Source: Candidatus Pacearchaeota archaeon
GTDB taxonomy: Archaea > Nanobdellota > Nanobdellia > UBA10117 > JAFCGI01
Reading direction: 5' to 3'
Assembly: GCA_017608235.1 (NCBI GenBank)
Contig: JAFCGI010000004.1
Location: 1-64,000 of the forward strand
DNA length: 64,000 nt
In this document: piece by piece, positions 39,617-50,119 of the stretch
Layout of the letters: every line of letters starts with the position of its first letter
Numbering within the stretch: position 1 is the stretch's first letter
Translations under genes and position numbers: made by a program
The notes under the pieces: generated by a model
Told to the model about the DNA's origin: nothing
Databases searched by the model: none
What the model saw: only the letters and a program-made list of their open reading frames with translations

Positions 39617-41983
39617 CTATTTAGTACTTTTCTTTAGCTTCTTAATTTCTTTCCTCTGCTGCTTCCATTCTGTAAAGAATCTATTAACCGTCTTAGGAAG
39701 CTGCTCTGGCTGTACTCTTAAAATATCAGAAGCATCATGTAGAAGTTTTTCTACTTTTTGAAGTTCTTCCACACCTCTTTCCCCAGCACAGAATTCTAAT
39801 CTTACAACACCATCTTGAATCTTTCTTGAACCAAGAACTTTTATGAATCCTACTTCTCCAGTAGAATTAACATGAGTTCCTCCACATGCCTCAACATCAA
39901 ATCCTTTAGTATTTACAACTCTAATCTTCGATCCAGGAACCGCGCCACCCTGATACAATCTAAAACCATATGCTTTCTCAGCTTTATCCCTAGACATAAA
40001 ACTTTTCTCTACTTTTACATCAGCAAGTTCTATCTTGTTTGCTTTTCTTTCAATTTCTTGAAGTGTATCAAAATCCAAATATTCATAATGAGTTATATCT
40101 AATCTAGCTTTTTCAGGAGTAACTTCAGATCCTGCTTGCCAAATATGATCTCCTAAAATACTTCTTACTACTCCATTTACTATGTGTGTAGCAGTATGAT
40201 GTCTCATCACCGCAATCCTTCTATTCCAATCTATTTCTCCTACAACTATCTGACCTTTTTTAAAATTAATATCTTCAACCTCATGCACTATATGTTTTCC
40301 CCATTTCTCTACATTAATTACATTACATCCATTTAGCGTTCCAGTATCAGAGTATTGGCCTCCAGAAGTAGGATAAAATAAAGTCTCATTTAACACTACA
40401 AATCTATTATCAATTATCGCTAAAACCTTAGCTTCAAACTCTGTTGAAAATTCATCATCATAATACAATGGATAAGTTTCTCGAACGTTTGGAATTTCAT
40501 CATTTGATAATCTAGATTTTGCTTTTTTATCTGTATGTTTTTCAGCTACTTTAGAATAGAAATCATCAGATATTTTAATTTTAATTTTAGATTCTCGCGC
40601 AATAGCTTGAACTTCCTCAGGAAGTATTCCTTGTGTATCATACAAATCAATTAGATTTTTCTCAGATACCTTCTTATTTTTCTTTAAGAAATTAGAAATC
40701 ACTTGCCTAGATTTTCCCTTTGTGTCTTTATATTTATCATATTCTACTTCTAGAATCTTCTCTACCTCAGGCAAAGCTAATTTTAATTCTGGATATTGTG
40801 TATAAAGAGATTTTGCATGATCTCTAGCTAAATCTCTTAAATCTATATTCCATTGATATTGATCTATAAATCTTAAAGCTCTTCTTAAGATAAATCTTAA
40901 GTTATAACCTCCTCCAGAATTTGATGGCAAAGCACCATCTGCTAAAGCAAATAATAAGGCTCTACTATGATCTAAAACAGAATAAAAAGCTTTCATAGGT
41001 AAAAGAGTTTCTTTAAGTTCATCAGGAGAATATCCTACTTTTTTAGATACATCTTTCCAAGCTCTTTCTAAATCTGAAACTTCATCAATATTTAGAGATC
41101 CAGAATACAAAGCAAATTTATCTAATAATTTTTTATTTAATTTTAATCCAATTTTCTTTCTATATATATTATCAACCGGTTCAAAAACAATTTCATAACT
41201 TGTAGGTGTTCCAAAAGTAAACCAACAAGCTCTTTCTTGACCAGCACCCATATCTAAAACTTTAATGTCTAATTCCTTTGGACCTGATCCAGTTTCTTTG
41301 TACTGCATATATACCTGATTTCCTAACTCTAATCCGCGAGAAAAATATTCTATACTAGGCCCAAAGTTTCCTCCGCCAGCCCAAACATCTTCTCTAAATA
41401 TTAAATCATCTTTAGGAATAGTCAAACCTTCATTTAACCAAACAAATATATCACTTAAATATTTAGATGGCTTGTATTCTTTAGGTGAAACAAAAGTATG
41501 TTGCCCAAGATGCATATGACATGAATAATGACTTCCAGTTATTCCAACATTCTCAAGATCATTAAACCTTAAACTTGGCTGGCTCATAACCAATGCTTTT
41601 GCTGGAGGTTTAACTTCTCCAGAAACAACATGCGGCTGAAAACAATAAATTGAAGCCTGGGTAAACCAAGTATCATCTCTCCATCTAGCGATCACAGGAT
41701 ATCTTTTAATAGGATCATAACCAAGCTTACTCATAACTTTAGAATATTTTTTCCAAACCGAAGTAAAATCTAATTTTCTCTTAGTTGGAGACTTTCCTAT
41801 AAACTCAAAACTACCAATGCATGCACTGTCTCCACAATTATCTCTTTCATAAGTTGCCCAAAAATTCATTCCACATTTTTTACATTTCTGTCTTTTGAAC
41901 TTCTCACTCTTAAACAAACTAAGATTATAATGCTTCTTCCAATCCTTAGAAAACTTCCTTCGAAGCGCAGCCTTATCTACCAT
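39617..41983 (-). CDS. alaS: alanyl-tRNA synthetase, apparently lacking most of the C-Ala domain
   Basis: archaeal AlaRS catalytic body, editing motif HTATHIVNG and CGGTHVNSTGEVG; ends about 90 aa after the CGGTH motif. Confidence 0.95.
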   Translation of the reverse strand: MVDKAALRRKFSKDWKKHYNLSLFKSEKFKRQKCKKCGMNFWATYERDNCGDSACIGSFEFIGKSPTKRKLDFTSVWKKYSKVMSKLGYDPIKRYPVIARWRDDTWFTQASIYCFQPHVVSGEVKPPAKALVMSQPSLRFNDLENVGITGSHYSCHMHLGQHTFVSPKEYKPSKYLSDIFVWLNEGLTIPKDDLIFREDVWAGGGNFGPSIEYFSRGLELGNQVYMQYKETGSGPKELDIKVLDMGAGQERACWFTFGTPTSYEIVFEPVDNIYRKKIGLKLNKKLLDKFALYSGSLNIDEVSDLERAWKDVSKKVGYSPDELKETLLPMKAFYSVLDHSRALLFALADGALPSNSGGGYNLRFILRRALRFIDQYQWNIDLRDLARDHAKSLYTQYPELKLALPEVEKILEVEYDKYKDTKGKSRQVISNFLKKNKKVSEKNLIDLYDTQGILPEEVQAIARESKIKIKISDDFYSKVAEKHTDKKAKSRLSNDEIPNVRETYPLYYDDEFSTEFEAKVLAIIDNRFVVLNETLFYPTSGGQYSDTGTLNGCNVINVEKWGKHIVHEVEDINFKKGQIVVGEIDWNRRIAVMRHHTATHIVNGVVRSILGDHIWQAGSEVTPEKARLDITHYEYLDFDTLQEIERKANKIELADVKVEKSFMSRDKAEKAYGFRLYQGGAVPGSKIRVVNTKGFDVEACGGTHVNSTGEVGFIKVLGSRKIQDGVVRLEFCAGERGVEELQKVEKLLHDASDILRVQPEQLPKTVNRFFTEWKQQRKEIKKLKKSTK

Positions 41984-42232
41984 GTCTAAGAATACTATTT
42001 TAGAATATAAAAACTTAGTGCTTGTATTGTTAAATTAATCAATAAGCTTAAATATTTTATATATCTGGCTATTATATTATATTTAGTTATTATATAGATT
42101 TTATCTCCTGGAAGTATGCATGCAATATGTCCAAAAGGTTATAAAGTTTTAAATAATTTTTTTAAAAAACTTCTTCAGAAAAAGCACAAATATTAAAAGC
42201 ATAAAATTTTCTTTTAATTTCTAAAGAAAAGG

Positions 42233-43174
42233 ATGGAATCAATAGTATTTTTGATAATTGGCCTAATTGGCCTTGCACTAGGAGCACACTTAATTGTAAG
42301 GGGTGCAGAAAACATTTCTAACTTCTTTAAAATATCTAGCCTATTTATAGGACTTACAATTGCTTCTATTGGAACATCCATCCCAGAGATGGCTGTAAGT
42401 ATTACAGGTGCAAAAGACAGGCTTCAGGGCTTGGAAACCTCAGGTATCGTAGTTGGAAATGCTCTAGGATCTGCACTAACACAAATAACTTTAATTCTAG
42501 GAATAATTGCATTATTAGGTGCTTTATACATCAAAAAAAGAGAACTAAACAGAGATGGTGGGATGTTATTTGCATCTATGATTATTTTATTTATTATGTT
42601 TATAGATCTAAAACTAACACAATTTGAAGGTGCTCTACTTGTAATAATCTACTTAATATATTTCTTTAATCTAATTAGAGAAGAACATGTCTATGATAAA
42701 ATTCGTGGAAGACGTCCAGAAATGCACACTTTGTATGATATAAGCGCCATAATCATAGGTTTAGTATTAGTAATGTATGCTGCAGAATTAGTTGTAACAA
42801 ATGGTGTAATAACTGCAGAAATGTTTAATATTCCTACATATCTAATTGGAATATTTATTGTTGGTCTAGGCACAAGTCTTCCAGAATTAGCAATCTCATT
42901 ATATGCATTATCCAAAAGAGCAATTGGCCTTTCAGTAGGAAATTTAATTGGAAGCAATATTACAGATATAATGCTTTCTCTAGGACTAGGAACTGCAATA
43001 TCTGGATTTGTAATCAATCCAAACATACTTTACTTTGATATATTATTCTTATTAGGTGTAACTGGATTAATGTTAATATTATTTAGAACCAGGTATAGAA
43101 TGGAAAAAAGAGAAGGTGCAGTATTAGTAGCAGCATATATATTCTATCTAGCATTAAAACTTTATGGCTTTTAG
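42233..43174 (+). CDS. CaCA-family Na+/Ca2+ antiporter
   Basis: duplicated GTSIPEMAVS / GTSLPELAIS alpha-repeats. Confidence 0.92.
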   Translation: MESIVFLIIGLIGLALGAHLIVRGAENISNFFKISSLFIGLTIASIGTSIPEMAVSITGAKDRLQGLETSGIVVGNALGSALTQITLILGIIALLGALYIKKRELNRDGGMLFASMIILFIMFIDLKLTQFEGALLVIIYLIYFFNLIREEHVYDKIRGRRPEMHTLYDISAIIIGLVLVMYAAELVVTNGVITAEMFNIPTYLIGIFIVGLGTSLPELAISLYALSKRAIGLSVGNLIGSNITDIMLSLGLGTAISGFVINPNILYFDILFLLGVTGLMLILFRTRYRMEKREGAVLVAAYIFYLALKLYGF

Positions 43175-43175
43175 T

Positions 43176-43634
43176 TCATAAATAAGCCAGCTTAAATATA
43201 CAAAAAACTATAACTATATCTACTAGGAATTCTAAAATAGATCCTGTTTTAATAAATCCTTTAAGTCTGGTTTTAAATGGATAAAACAACTGAATCCCTT
43301 GCGGTGTTAAGGCATCAATAAACAAATGAGATAAATATCCAAATAATAAAGCTATAAACACTATTTCAAATCTAGGAAATAACCAAGCTAAAACATAAAA
43401 TCCAATAGGAATATAAATTGTATGAAAGAGTCCTCTATGTCTAGCTACTCCTGTAACTAACCATGAAAATGGTTTAGTTTTGTTAGATATTATAGAATTT
43501 GAAGTATCAATATCTGGAAGTAATGCTCCTAAAATAATAAATCCTAAAAATAACAATCCTTGCTCTATATTAAAATAAGAAATATACACTATTCCAATTA
43601 GAACAGCAAACAAGATATGAGTTATCCCTTTCAT
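43176..43634 (-). CDS. YdjM/DUF457-like membrane metal-dependent hydrolase
   Basis: LLPDIDTSNSII, RHRGLFHT, GYLSHLFIDALTPQG. Confidence 0.85.
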   Translation of the reverse strand: MKGITHILFAVLIGIVYISYFNIEQGLLFLGFIILGALLPDIDTSNSIISNKTKPFSWLVTGVARHRGLFHTIYIPIGFYVLAWLFPRFEIVFIALLFGYLSHLFIDALTPQGIQLFYPFKTRLKGFIKTGSILEFLVDIVIVFCIFKLAYL

Positions 43635-43699
43635 ATTAAGTTAAAATAATTAAGATATTAAAAATCTTCTATCGAAACATTATTAAATTAGTTTTCAGC

Positions 43700-44647
43700 T
43701 TGATAAGTATGAAAGAAGTAAAAGATATATCTCCAGAAAAAAATATTAATAAATTAGTAGATTCTATGAAAGAATCTGGAGGCTTTGTAGCTAAAAAACT
43801 AGGATTAGGAGTCGAAATCCTAGAATCTTCAATTAAAGATCAAGATTGCATTAAATTCCTAAGCTTTCCCGCCTGTATAATTTCAACCGGAACCCGAGGA
43901 ATAATAAAAGATTTAGTCAAAAATAAATTAGTAGATGTTATCATAACAACTTGTGGCATGCTAGATCATGATCTAGCACGAATTTGGAAAAATTACTACC
44001 ATGGTACATTCATGGCAGACGATAAAGAACTTCATAAGCAAGGAATAAACAGACTAGGAAACATATTCATTCCAAATGAATGTTATGGAGAAATTCTAGA
44101 AGATAAATTCCAACCTATCTTAGAAAAAATCTATGAAAAACAAAAAGAACTCTCTACTAGAGACCTAATCTGGGCCATAGGAGAACAACTTGAGCTAGAA
44201 CAGAAAAAAGAAGAATCCATAATTTACTGGGCTTGGAAGAACCAAATTCCTATATTTATCCCAGGAATCACAGATGGATCCATCGGAGCACAACTATGGA
44301 TGTTCTATCAAGCTCATAAAGATTTTAAAATCAATGTTCTAGAAGATGAACAACAAATCTCTGATATAATCTTTGAAGCTAAAAAAAGTTCAGCACTAAT
44401 GATTGGTGGTGGAATCTCCAAACATCATGTAATATGGTGGAATCAGTTCAAAGATGGCTTAGATTATGCAGTCTATTTAACAACTGCCCCAGAATGGGAC
44501 GGCTCACTCTCAGGAGCAAGGATTAGAGAAGCAGTATCTTGGGGTAAAGTAAAAGAAGACGCTAGATTTGTAACTATTGAAGGAGATGCTACAATACTTC
44601 TGCCAATAATAATCTCAGCACTTAAACAAAGATTAAACTTAAAGTAA
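43700..44647 (+). CDS. dys: deoxyhypusine synthase
   Basis: STGTRGIIKDLVKN, ITDGSIG, MIGGGISKHHVIWWN, TTAPEWDGSLSGA. Confidence 0.96.
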   Translation: MISMKEVKDISPEKNINKLVDSMKESGGFVAKKLGLGVEILESSIKDQDCIKFLSFPACIISTGTRGIIKDLVKNKLVDVIITTCGMLDHDLARIWKNYYHGTFMADDKELHKQGINRLGNIFIPNECYGEILEDKFQPILEKIYEKQKELSTRDLIWAIGEQLELEQKKEESIIYWAWKNQIPIFIPGITDGSIGAQLWMFYQAHKDFKINVLEDEQQISDIIFEAKKSSALMIGGGISKHHVIWWNQFKDGLDYAVYLTTAPEWDGSLSGARIREAVSWGKVKEDARFVTIEGDATILLPIIISALKQRLNLK

Positions 44648-44676
44648 TTATCTTACATAGAGTAAGTATTTTATTT

Positions 44677-45228
44677 ATGAAGTTTCTAATTCTCTGTATG
44701 AAAATAAAGGCTCGAAGAGTTAGACTTCCTAGAAATAAAATTTCTCTACCTAAAATAAATACCCTTAACTTAAAACTGCCAAAAATAAATATGTCTAGAT
44801 ATTCATTTAACTTGCCCAGATTAAAATCTGAAAATAGAAATACAATCATATTAGCTATTTTAATAATTTTATTTATTACTTCTGCTATTATCTACCGAAC
44901 CTTTAGAGAACAAGATATAAATATAAAATTTTATTCAGATCCTAATGCATTAGATGAACATGGAAACCTAAATTCAGTAGACTTAATCATAAAAATGAGA
45001 TATCCGCCAAAACAAGAAAAAATCAAAGAAATATTTTTCATTGCATTAGACACTGCTGGATATTCAAATCCTAATTTCGGAGAAGAATTTATTCCTAACT
45101 CTTTAAATACAATAGAAGAAATTTCTCCAGGAATTTGGCGCATATATCTTGGAGGAAAACCTTCACAACTAATTTATGAATATCATATAAATAAAAATAC
45201 AATCACTGCAGTTAGAATTACAAATTAA
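44677..45228 (+). CDS. hypothetical protein with one TM
   Basis: ORF track. Confidence 0.6.
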   Translation: MKFLILCMKIKARRVRLPRNKISLPKINTLNLKLPKINMSRYSFNLPRLKSENRNTIILAILIILFITSAIIYRTFREQDINIKFYSDPNALDEHGNLNSVDLIIKMRYPPKQEKIKEIFFIALDTAGYSNPNFGEEFIPNSLNTIEEISPGIWRIYLGGKPSQLIYEYHINKNTITAVRITN

Positions 45229-45263
45229 TTAAATTTATAATAGCTCAATCCTTATACAATATC

Positions 45264-45617
45264 ATGAACTTAAAACAAGTAATACTAGTAAGAACTGACT
45301 TAAAAATGTCTAAAGGAAAGTTAGCAGCTCAAGTAGCTCATGCTTCAGTAGAAGCAGCTCTAAAATCAAAAAAATATAAAGAAAAGTTGTTTAAAGCTTG
45401 GAGAACTATAGGCATGAAAAAAACAATTCTTAAAGTTAAAAGCAAAGAAGACTTGTTTAAATTCAAACAACAAGCAGAAGATTCTAGCTTAATTACTGCA
45501 TTGATCCAAGACGCAGGTCATACAGAAATTCCTGCAGGTACATATACTTGTCTAGCAATTGGCCCTGATCAAGAAGATAAAATAGATAAAATTACTGGGG
45601 CTCTTTTAGCTTTATAA
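45264..45617 (+). CDS. pth2: peptidyl-tRNA hydrolase (Pth2 type)
   Basis: VILVRTDLKMSKGKLAAQVAHASVEAAL, DAGHTEIPAGTYTCLAIGP. Confidence 0.97.
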   Translation: MNLKQVILVRTDLKMSKGKLAAQVAHASVEAALKSKKYKEKLFKAWRTIGMKKTILKVKSKEDLFKFKQQAEDSSLITALIQDAGHTEIPAGTYTCLAIGPDQEDKIDKITGALLAL

Positions 45618-45691
45618 CCTTTTATTCTAGCTTTATAACTTTTATTCTAACTTTATAGCTTTTCTATCCTAGCTTTATAATTTTTTAAGCT
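45608..45691. repeat. about four degenerate 20-22 bp tandem units beginning at the pth2 stop codon
   Basis: agctttataaccttttattct / agctttataacttttattct / aactttatagcttttctatcct / agctttataattttttaagct. Confidence 0.85.
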
Positions 45692-45720
45692 ATAAAATCT
45701 TATTTTTTAACAGATAGTTT

Positions 45721-45990
45721 TTACTTTACTTTTCTAATAATATCTTCTATATCTTTAAACTCATCATCTAGTGAATTAGTAAAACGATTATCATTAACTC
45801 CTATTCCTTTAATAGTCTTAGCTATACAATTACAATTACTTCCAATAACATATCGATTAGTATATCTACATAAATAAACACATCTTACCGCAGGTAAAAC
45901 AATAAGATTATCACATCTATCTTTTTCCCTAATATTCTTTTTACTATATATAAAATCCTTAATTCTCTGATAAAGACTTGCAATTCCCAT
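45721..45990 (-). CDS. hypothetical protein
   Basis: ORF immediately downstream of dph6-like gene. Confidence 0.55.
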   Translation of the reverse strand: MGIASLYQRIKDFIYSKKNIREKDRCDNLIVLPAVRCVYLCRYTNRYVIGSNCNCIAKTIKGIGVNDNRFTNSLDDEFKDIEDIIRKVK

Positions 45991-45991
45991 A

Positions 45992-46699
45992 TTATTTATC
46001 CTCTAAATGAGCTTTAGTTACCTCATAAAATCCAGAATCCCCCATCCATTTCTTCTCAGCTTTATCTATCGCAATCTTTTTCTTAAACAAAGGACAATCC
46101 AAAACAAAAGTTTCAAACTCTCCTCCCTCGCCGCCAGTACACACATAACAAATATTATGTAAATTTAATAGTCTTTCAAAGGTTTCTTGATTTATTTCTT
46201 TACCAAGCCAAGATTCATCTAAACCATATGCAGCAACTCCTGAAAAAATAATTCTAAAACCAAACTTAAGCATTTCCTGCCACATATCTTTAGGTTTTCT
46301 TTTCCAAAGAGGTGCTAAACTTTCTAAGTCAAGCTCTGCACAAAGTCTATCAATCCTTTCTTTTTGATATTTTGAAAATAAAGCTCCAGAAATAATTCCT
46401 TCTATCTCATATTCTTCTTTTGCTTCTTTAAAAGCAGCCTTAAGATCTTCCAATTCTTTTTCTTTCTCTCCTTTTGTAGTTTTAAAAATCAATGGAATCT
46501 TCATAGCTTGAGCTTGCAATTTGACTAGTTCAATGTTTGGAATATGAAACATATATGATTCTGGATTCTCAGATTTAATTGCTATAATCACCTCTATTTC
46601 ATTACCTTTTTTAATCGCTTCATACATTGCAAAGATAGAATCTTTGCCTCCAGAAATCAAAGCTGCTAGTTTCATGCTGTTCTTTTGATTATATGCCAT
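45992..46699 (-). CDS. dph6: diphthine-ammonia ligase (Dph6)-like PP-loop ATPase
   Basis: LISGGKDSIFAMYEAI, EGIISGALFSKYQKERIDRLCAEL, GEGGEFETFVLDCPLFKKKI. Confidence 0.92.
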   Translation of the reverse strand: MAYNQKNSMKLAALISGGKDSIFAMYEAIKKGNEIEVIIAIKSENPESYMFHIPNIELVKLQAQAMKIPLIFKTTKGEKEKELEDLKAAFKEAKEEYEIEGIISGALFSKYQKERIDRLCAELDLESLAPLWKRKPKDMWQEMLKFGFRIIFSGVAAYGLDESWLGKEINQETFERLLNLHNICYVCTGGEGGEFETFVLDCPLFKKKIAIDKAEKKWMGDSGFYEVTKAHLEDK

Positions 46700-46947
46700 C
46701 CAAAGTCTGTTTTCACAGGATCAGAAATTTCTCCCACACTTAATGAAAAAGCCTTAAGCTCAAATGGCCTAACCATCATTCCTCTTCCAAAAAATCCTAA
46801 ATCTCCTCCTTTTTTTCCTGAAGGACACTCAGAATGTTCTTTAGCAAGTTCTTCAAAACTCTCGTCAGCATTTATTCTTTCTAAAATTTCCTTTGCTTTT
46901 TCTTCAGTCTTAACCAAAATATGTGATGCTTTTACTTGATTTACCAT
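46672..46947 (-). CDS. parvulin-type peptidyl-prolyl isomerase
   Basis: KASHILVKTEEKAKEIL, GGDLGFFGRGMMVRPFE, GWHIIK. Confidence 0.95.
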   Translation of the reverse strand: MVNQVKASHILVKTEEKAKEILERINADESFEELAKEHSECPSGKKGGDLGFFGRGMMVRPFELKAFSLSVGEISDPVKTDFGWHIIKRTA

Positions 46948-46951
46948 CTTC

Positions 46952-47329
46952 TTACTCCATTTTTATTTTAGTATGTTCTTTAATAAACTTAAGAACATCT
47001 TCTCTTGTTTTAAATAAATATTTATAATAATCTCCTTCCCCATACTTCTCACAATCTTCCTGAGTATGTTTCCTGCAAATCTCTGGTCTTTGTTTATATA
47101 TTTTGCATAGCCCTTTATTATTTAGAGCCTTACATTTAGCTAAAATCTCCAAATACCAATCTCCTTCTTCATCTATATACACAGAAATATTTTTATGAAG
47201 CACATACCAAATAATACTTTCAAAATCTTCTTTTTTTTTAGGTTTATCTATCTCTAAAGAGATATATTCACAACATTGTGTACATCCACTACATAATCTC
47301 TTATTTTCTTCATCTAAATTCATACACAA
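46952..47329 (-). CDS. YkgJ-family cysteine-cluster protein
   Basis: CSGCTQCCEYI ... CKIYKQRPEICRKH. Confidence 0.88.
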   Translation of the reverse strand: MCMNLDEENKRLCSGCTQCCEYISLEIDKPKKKEDFESIIWYVLHKNISVYIDEEGDWYLEILAKCKALNNKGLCKIYKQRPEICRKHTQEDCEKYGEGDYYKYLFKTREDVLKFIKEHTKIKME

Positions 47330-47661
47330 ATTCCTAAAATAAGACTTTTTAAAATTAACTCAAATAAGATTTAAGTTCTTCTTTATAGTATTTAGAATTT
47401 AGAATCATCTGAACTTATAGAACTTAAACAAATCTCTGCGATTCTTCTTTCTTCTTCAGGCATATCAGAAACTAAATCCACTATATCTTTCATCTATCAA
47501 CATCTAATCCATAAAAATATAAAGATTTGCATAATATAAAAAATAATTTTTTAAAATTACAGCAGATCTCAATATAGATATGAAAATTCTCAAACAAGAT
47601 TTTTTAGCAATAGAATTAATGAAATCTAAATATGACATTAACAATAAATTATCTAAACATT

Positions 47662-48891
47662 CTAAAAGTTCTTAGATCTTTTCCTGTGATCTGAGTTAGA
47701 TCTTTTCTTATTCTTAAATCTACTCTTAGAAAATCTACCATTTCCAAAACGTCTAGGTCTATTCATTCTAGCATCAAATCTTAGCCTTGGAAAGCTTTCT
47801 TTAGGAAGTACATTAATATCTAACCCATATCTATTAATAATATTTGTAAATATAGGATGATCATCACTAGTTAACAAAGTAATTGCTTTTCCACATTCCC
47901 CAGCCCTAGCAGTTCTTCCAACTCTATGAATATATTCTTGAGGATCTTGTGGTAAATCATAATTAAATACATGAGTTACATCTCTAATGTCTAATCCTCT
48001 AGCAGCCACAGCTGAAGCTACTAATACTTCTGAACCATTCTTATTAAAATTCTCAATAACTTTTAATCTCTTATTTTGCTGCATCTTACCATGAATCATA
48101 TCAGTTTCAATTCCTTGCTTTCTAAGATTCTTTACAACAATTTCTACAGTGGTTCTCTTAGAACAAAAAATAATTGCTTTTTCTGCGCTCTCTTTCTTTA
48201 GTAAATGAACTAATAATGAAAATTTCTCACTAGAAGAAATATCATAATAATATTGCTCCAAAAAATCTTCTTTAACTTGTACTTCACCTTTAATTACTTC
48301 AGGATTACTTGTATAGTTTTTCTTAAGTCTACCAATTTCATCTGAAACTGTAGCTCCAAATAATAAAACTTGACGATCTCTAGGCATCTTATTAAGAATC
48401 TTGCATACATCTTCAATAAATCCCATTTCCACCATCTTATCTGCTTCATCCAAAACCACACACTTAATCTTACTAAGATTAATAGTTCCTCTTTCTACAT
48501 GATCTAAAATCCTTCCAGGCGTTCCTACAGCAATATCCGCAATCCTAAGTTTATCTATTTGAGGATTTATTGCTACGCCACCAAAAATAGTTGCAAAATT
48601 TTTTTTACAATATTTACTAACCTTTTTTAATTCATTAGAAATCTGAACTGCTAATTCTCTTGTTGGCCCAAGAATCAATACTTGTAGGCCTTCTTTATGC
48701 TTAGTATTTTCAAGTATAGGAATTCCGAATGCTAAGGTTTTTCCAGATCCAGTCTTAGAAATACCTACAACATCTCTGCCTTCTAAGGCAAAAGGTATTG
48801 TCATTTTCTGAATATCTGTTGGTTTTGTAATATTTTGCTCTTCTAGAGCTCTAATTGTTTCTGTTTTTACATTTAATGATTCAAATGTCAT
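47662..48891 (-). CDS. DEAD-box RNA helicase
   Basis: KTGSGKTLAFGIP, VVLDEADKM, HRVGRTARAG. Confidence 0.97.
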   Translation of the reverse strand: MTFESLNVKTETIRALEEQNITKPTDIQKMTIPFALEGRDVVGISKTGSGKTLAFGIPILENTKHKEGLQVLILGPTRELAVQISNELKKVSKYCKKNFATIFGGVAINPQIDKLRIADIAVGTPGRILDHVERGTINLSKIKCVVLDEADKMVEMGFIEDVCKILNKMPRDRQVLLFGATVSDEIGRLKKNYTSNPEVIKGEVQVKEDFLEQYYYDISSSEKFSLLVHLLKKESAEKAIIFCSKRTTVEIVVKNLRKQGIETDMIHGKMQQNKRLKVIENFNKNGSEVLVASAVAARGLDIRDVTHVFNYDLPQDPQEYIHRVGRTARAGECGKAITLLTSDDHPIFTNIINRYGLDINVLPKESFPRLRFDARMNRPRRFGNGRFSKSRFKNKKRSNSDHRKRSKNF

Positions 48892-49271
48892 TTTCTATCT
48901 CCTTTGGAAAAATAAACCACTTCTCAAAAACCAAAATCGAAGTTAAACTCCAAATCCAATGGAATTAAAGTGAAACAGAATGAGCATAAGTATAAGTTAT
49001 CTCTCTGTCTCGTACCGGTTTTCTTTTTCTATTTTGTTACTAAAAATAAGTAAAAATCAACCCTATATAAGTGTTTCTAATTCAACTTTTTATCTTTATT
49101 ACTTATCTATTTTTAAGAAGAATCTAATAAGTTTAATCTCCATAAAATAGCTTAGTATTAAAATATATTAGTAGTATAAATTTAACAAATCCATAATTCA
49201 CCATCATATTTTAAGAAAAAATATTTTTTAAATAGAAATGCTTAAATAAACAACTCTCGCTTCTAGAACTA

Positions 49272-49784
49272 ATGAAAAATAGATTAGTTGGTTTTTTAAT
49301 TTTGGGAATTGCTACCGCTATGGGAATTATAATTGCTATATTTAATAATGCTTTAGGAGAAATAGTAAATACTGCATGCGCTCACGGATCCAAATGTCCA
49401 ATGTGGGGCACATTAAAATTCCATACAAATATTAGCATGCTAATAATGGGATTTGTATATTTAATTGGAATATATTTAATGTTTTCGGGAAGATTTAATA
49501 ATATAACTAAAAAAGTTGAATCTAAAGAAAAAAAACAAATAGGATTCAAGGAAATATCAAAAGATCAATATAAGACCATTTTTAATACTCTAGATGAAGA
49601 TGAAAAAATAGTTTTAGAAAAAATAATAGATTTTCAAGGAACAATCTTTCAATCAGAATTAGTAGATAAAACAGGCCTTAATAAAGTAAAAATAACAAGA
49701 ATTCTTGATAAACTAGAAGGTCGTAATATTTTGGAAAGACGACGTCGCGGCATGACTAATATCGTAATTCTCAAACATAAATAA
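49272..49784 (+). CDS. membrane-anchored winged-HTH protein
   Basis: two N-terminal TM segments; C-terminal wHTH FQSELVDKTGLNKVKITRILDKLEGRNILERRRRGMTNIV. Confidence 0.8.
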   Translation: MKNRLVGFLILGIATAMGIIIAIFNNALGEIVNTACAHGSKCPMWGTLKFHTNISMLIMGFVYLIGIYLMFSGRFNNITKKVESKEKKQIGFKEISKDQYKTIFNTLDEDEKIVLEKIIDFQGTIFQSELVDKTGLNKVKITRILDKLEGRNILERRRRGMTNIVILKHK

Positions 49785-49851
49785 AGTTATGAAACTAGTT
49801 TCATACTAATACATAATAGCTGTTTCATTCTTATATATATTTGGTGATATA

Positions 49852-50097
49852 ATGACTACCAAAAAAAATAAAACAAATTTAATTACAATAACTGCAATAG
49901 CTAGTATATCTTTAATCTTACTATCTGTGGCAGTTATAGCAACAGAGCTTTCACAAGCAGAAGATACTTCCTTGCAAAGTGAAGATCTAATAGAAAACTG
50001 TAACAATCCAAATTCTTGTACTTCTGCAAAGAATTGTGGATCTCCAACTTGTGGGATTGTAACTGGAGAAAGTATTGATTGTAATTGTGGAAAATAA
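49852..50097 (+). CDS. secreted or TM-anchored Cys-rich small protein
   Basis: signal/TM then NCNNPNSCTSAKNCGSPTCG...DCNCGK; GGTGAT RBS. Confidence 0.7.
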   Translation: MTTKKNKTNLITITAIASISLILLSVAVIATELSQAEDTSLQSEDLIENCNNPNSCTSAKNCGSPTCGIVTGESIDCNCGK

Positions 50098-50119
50098 CCT
50101 CAAAACATATGAAATATTT

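Noticed and set aside
47580-47675. 31-aa plus ORF MKILKQDFLAIELMK...
   Set aside because: Overlaps the 3' end of the DEAD-box helicase on the opposite strand and lacks an RBS.
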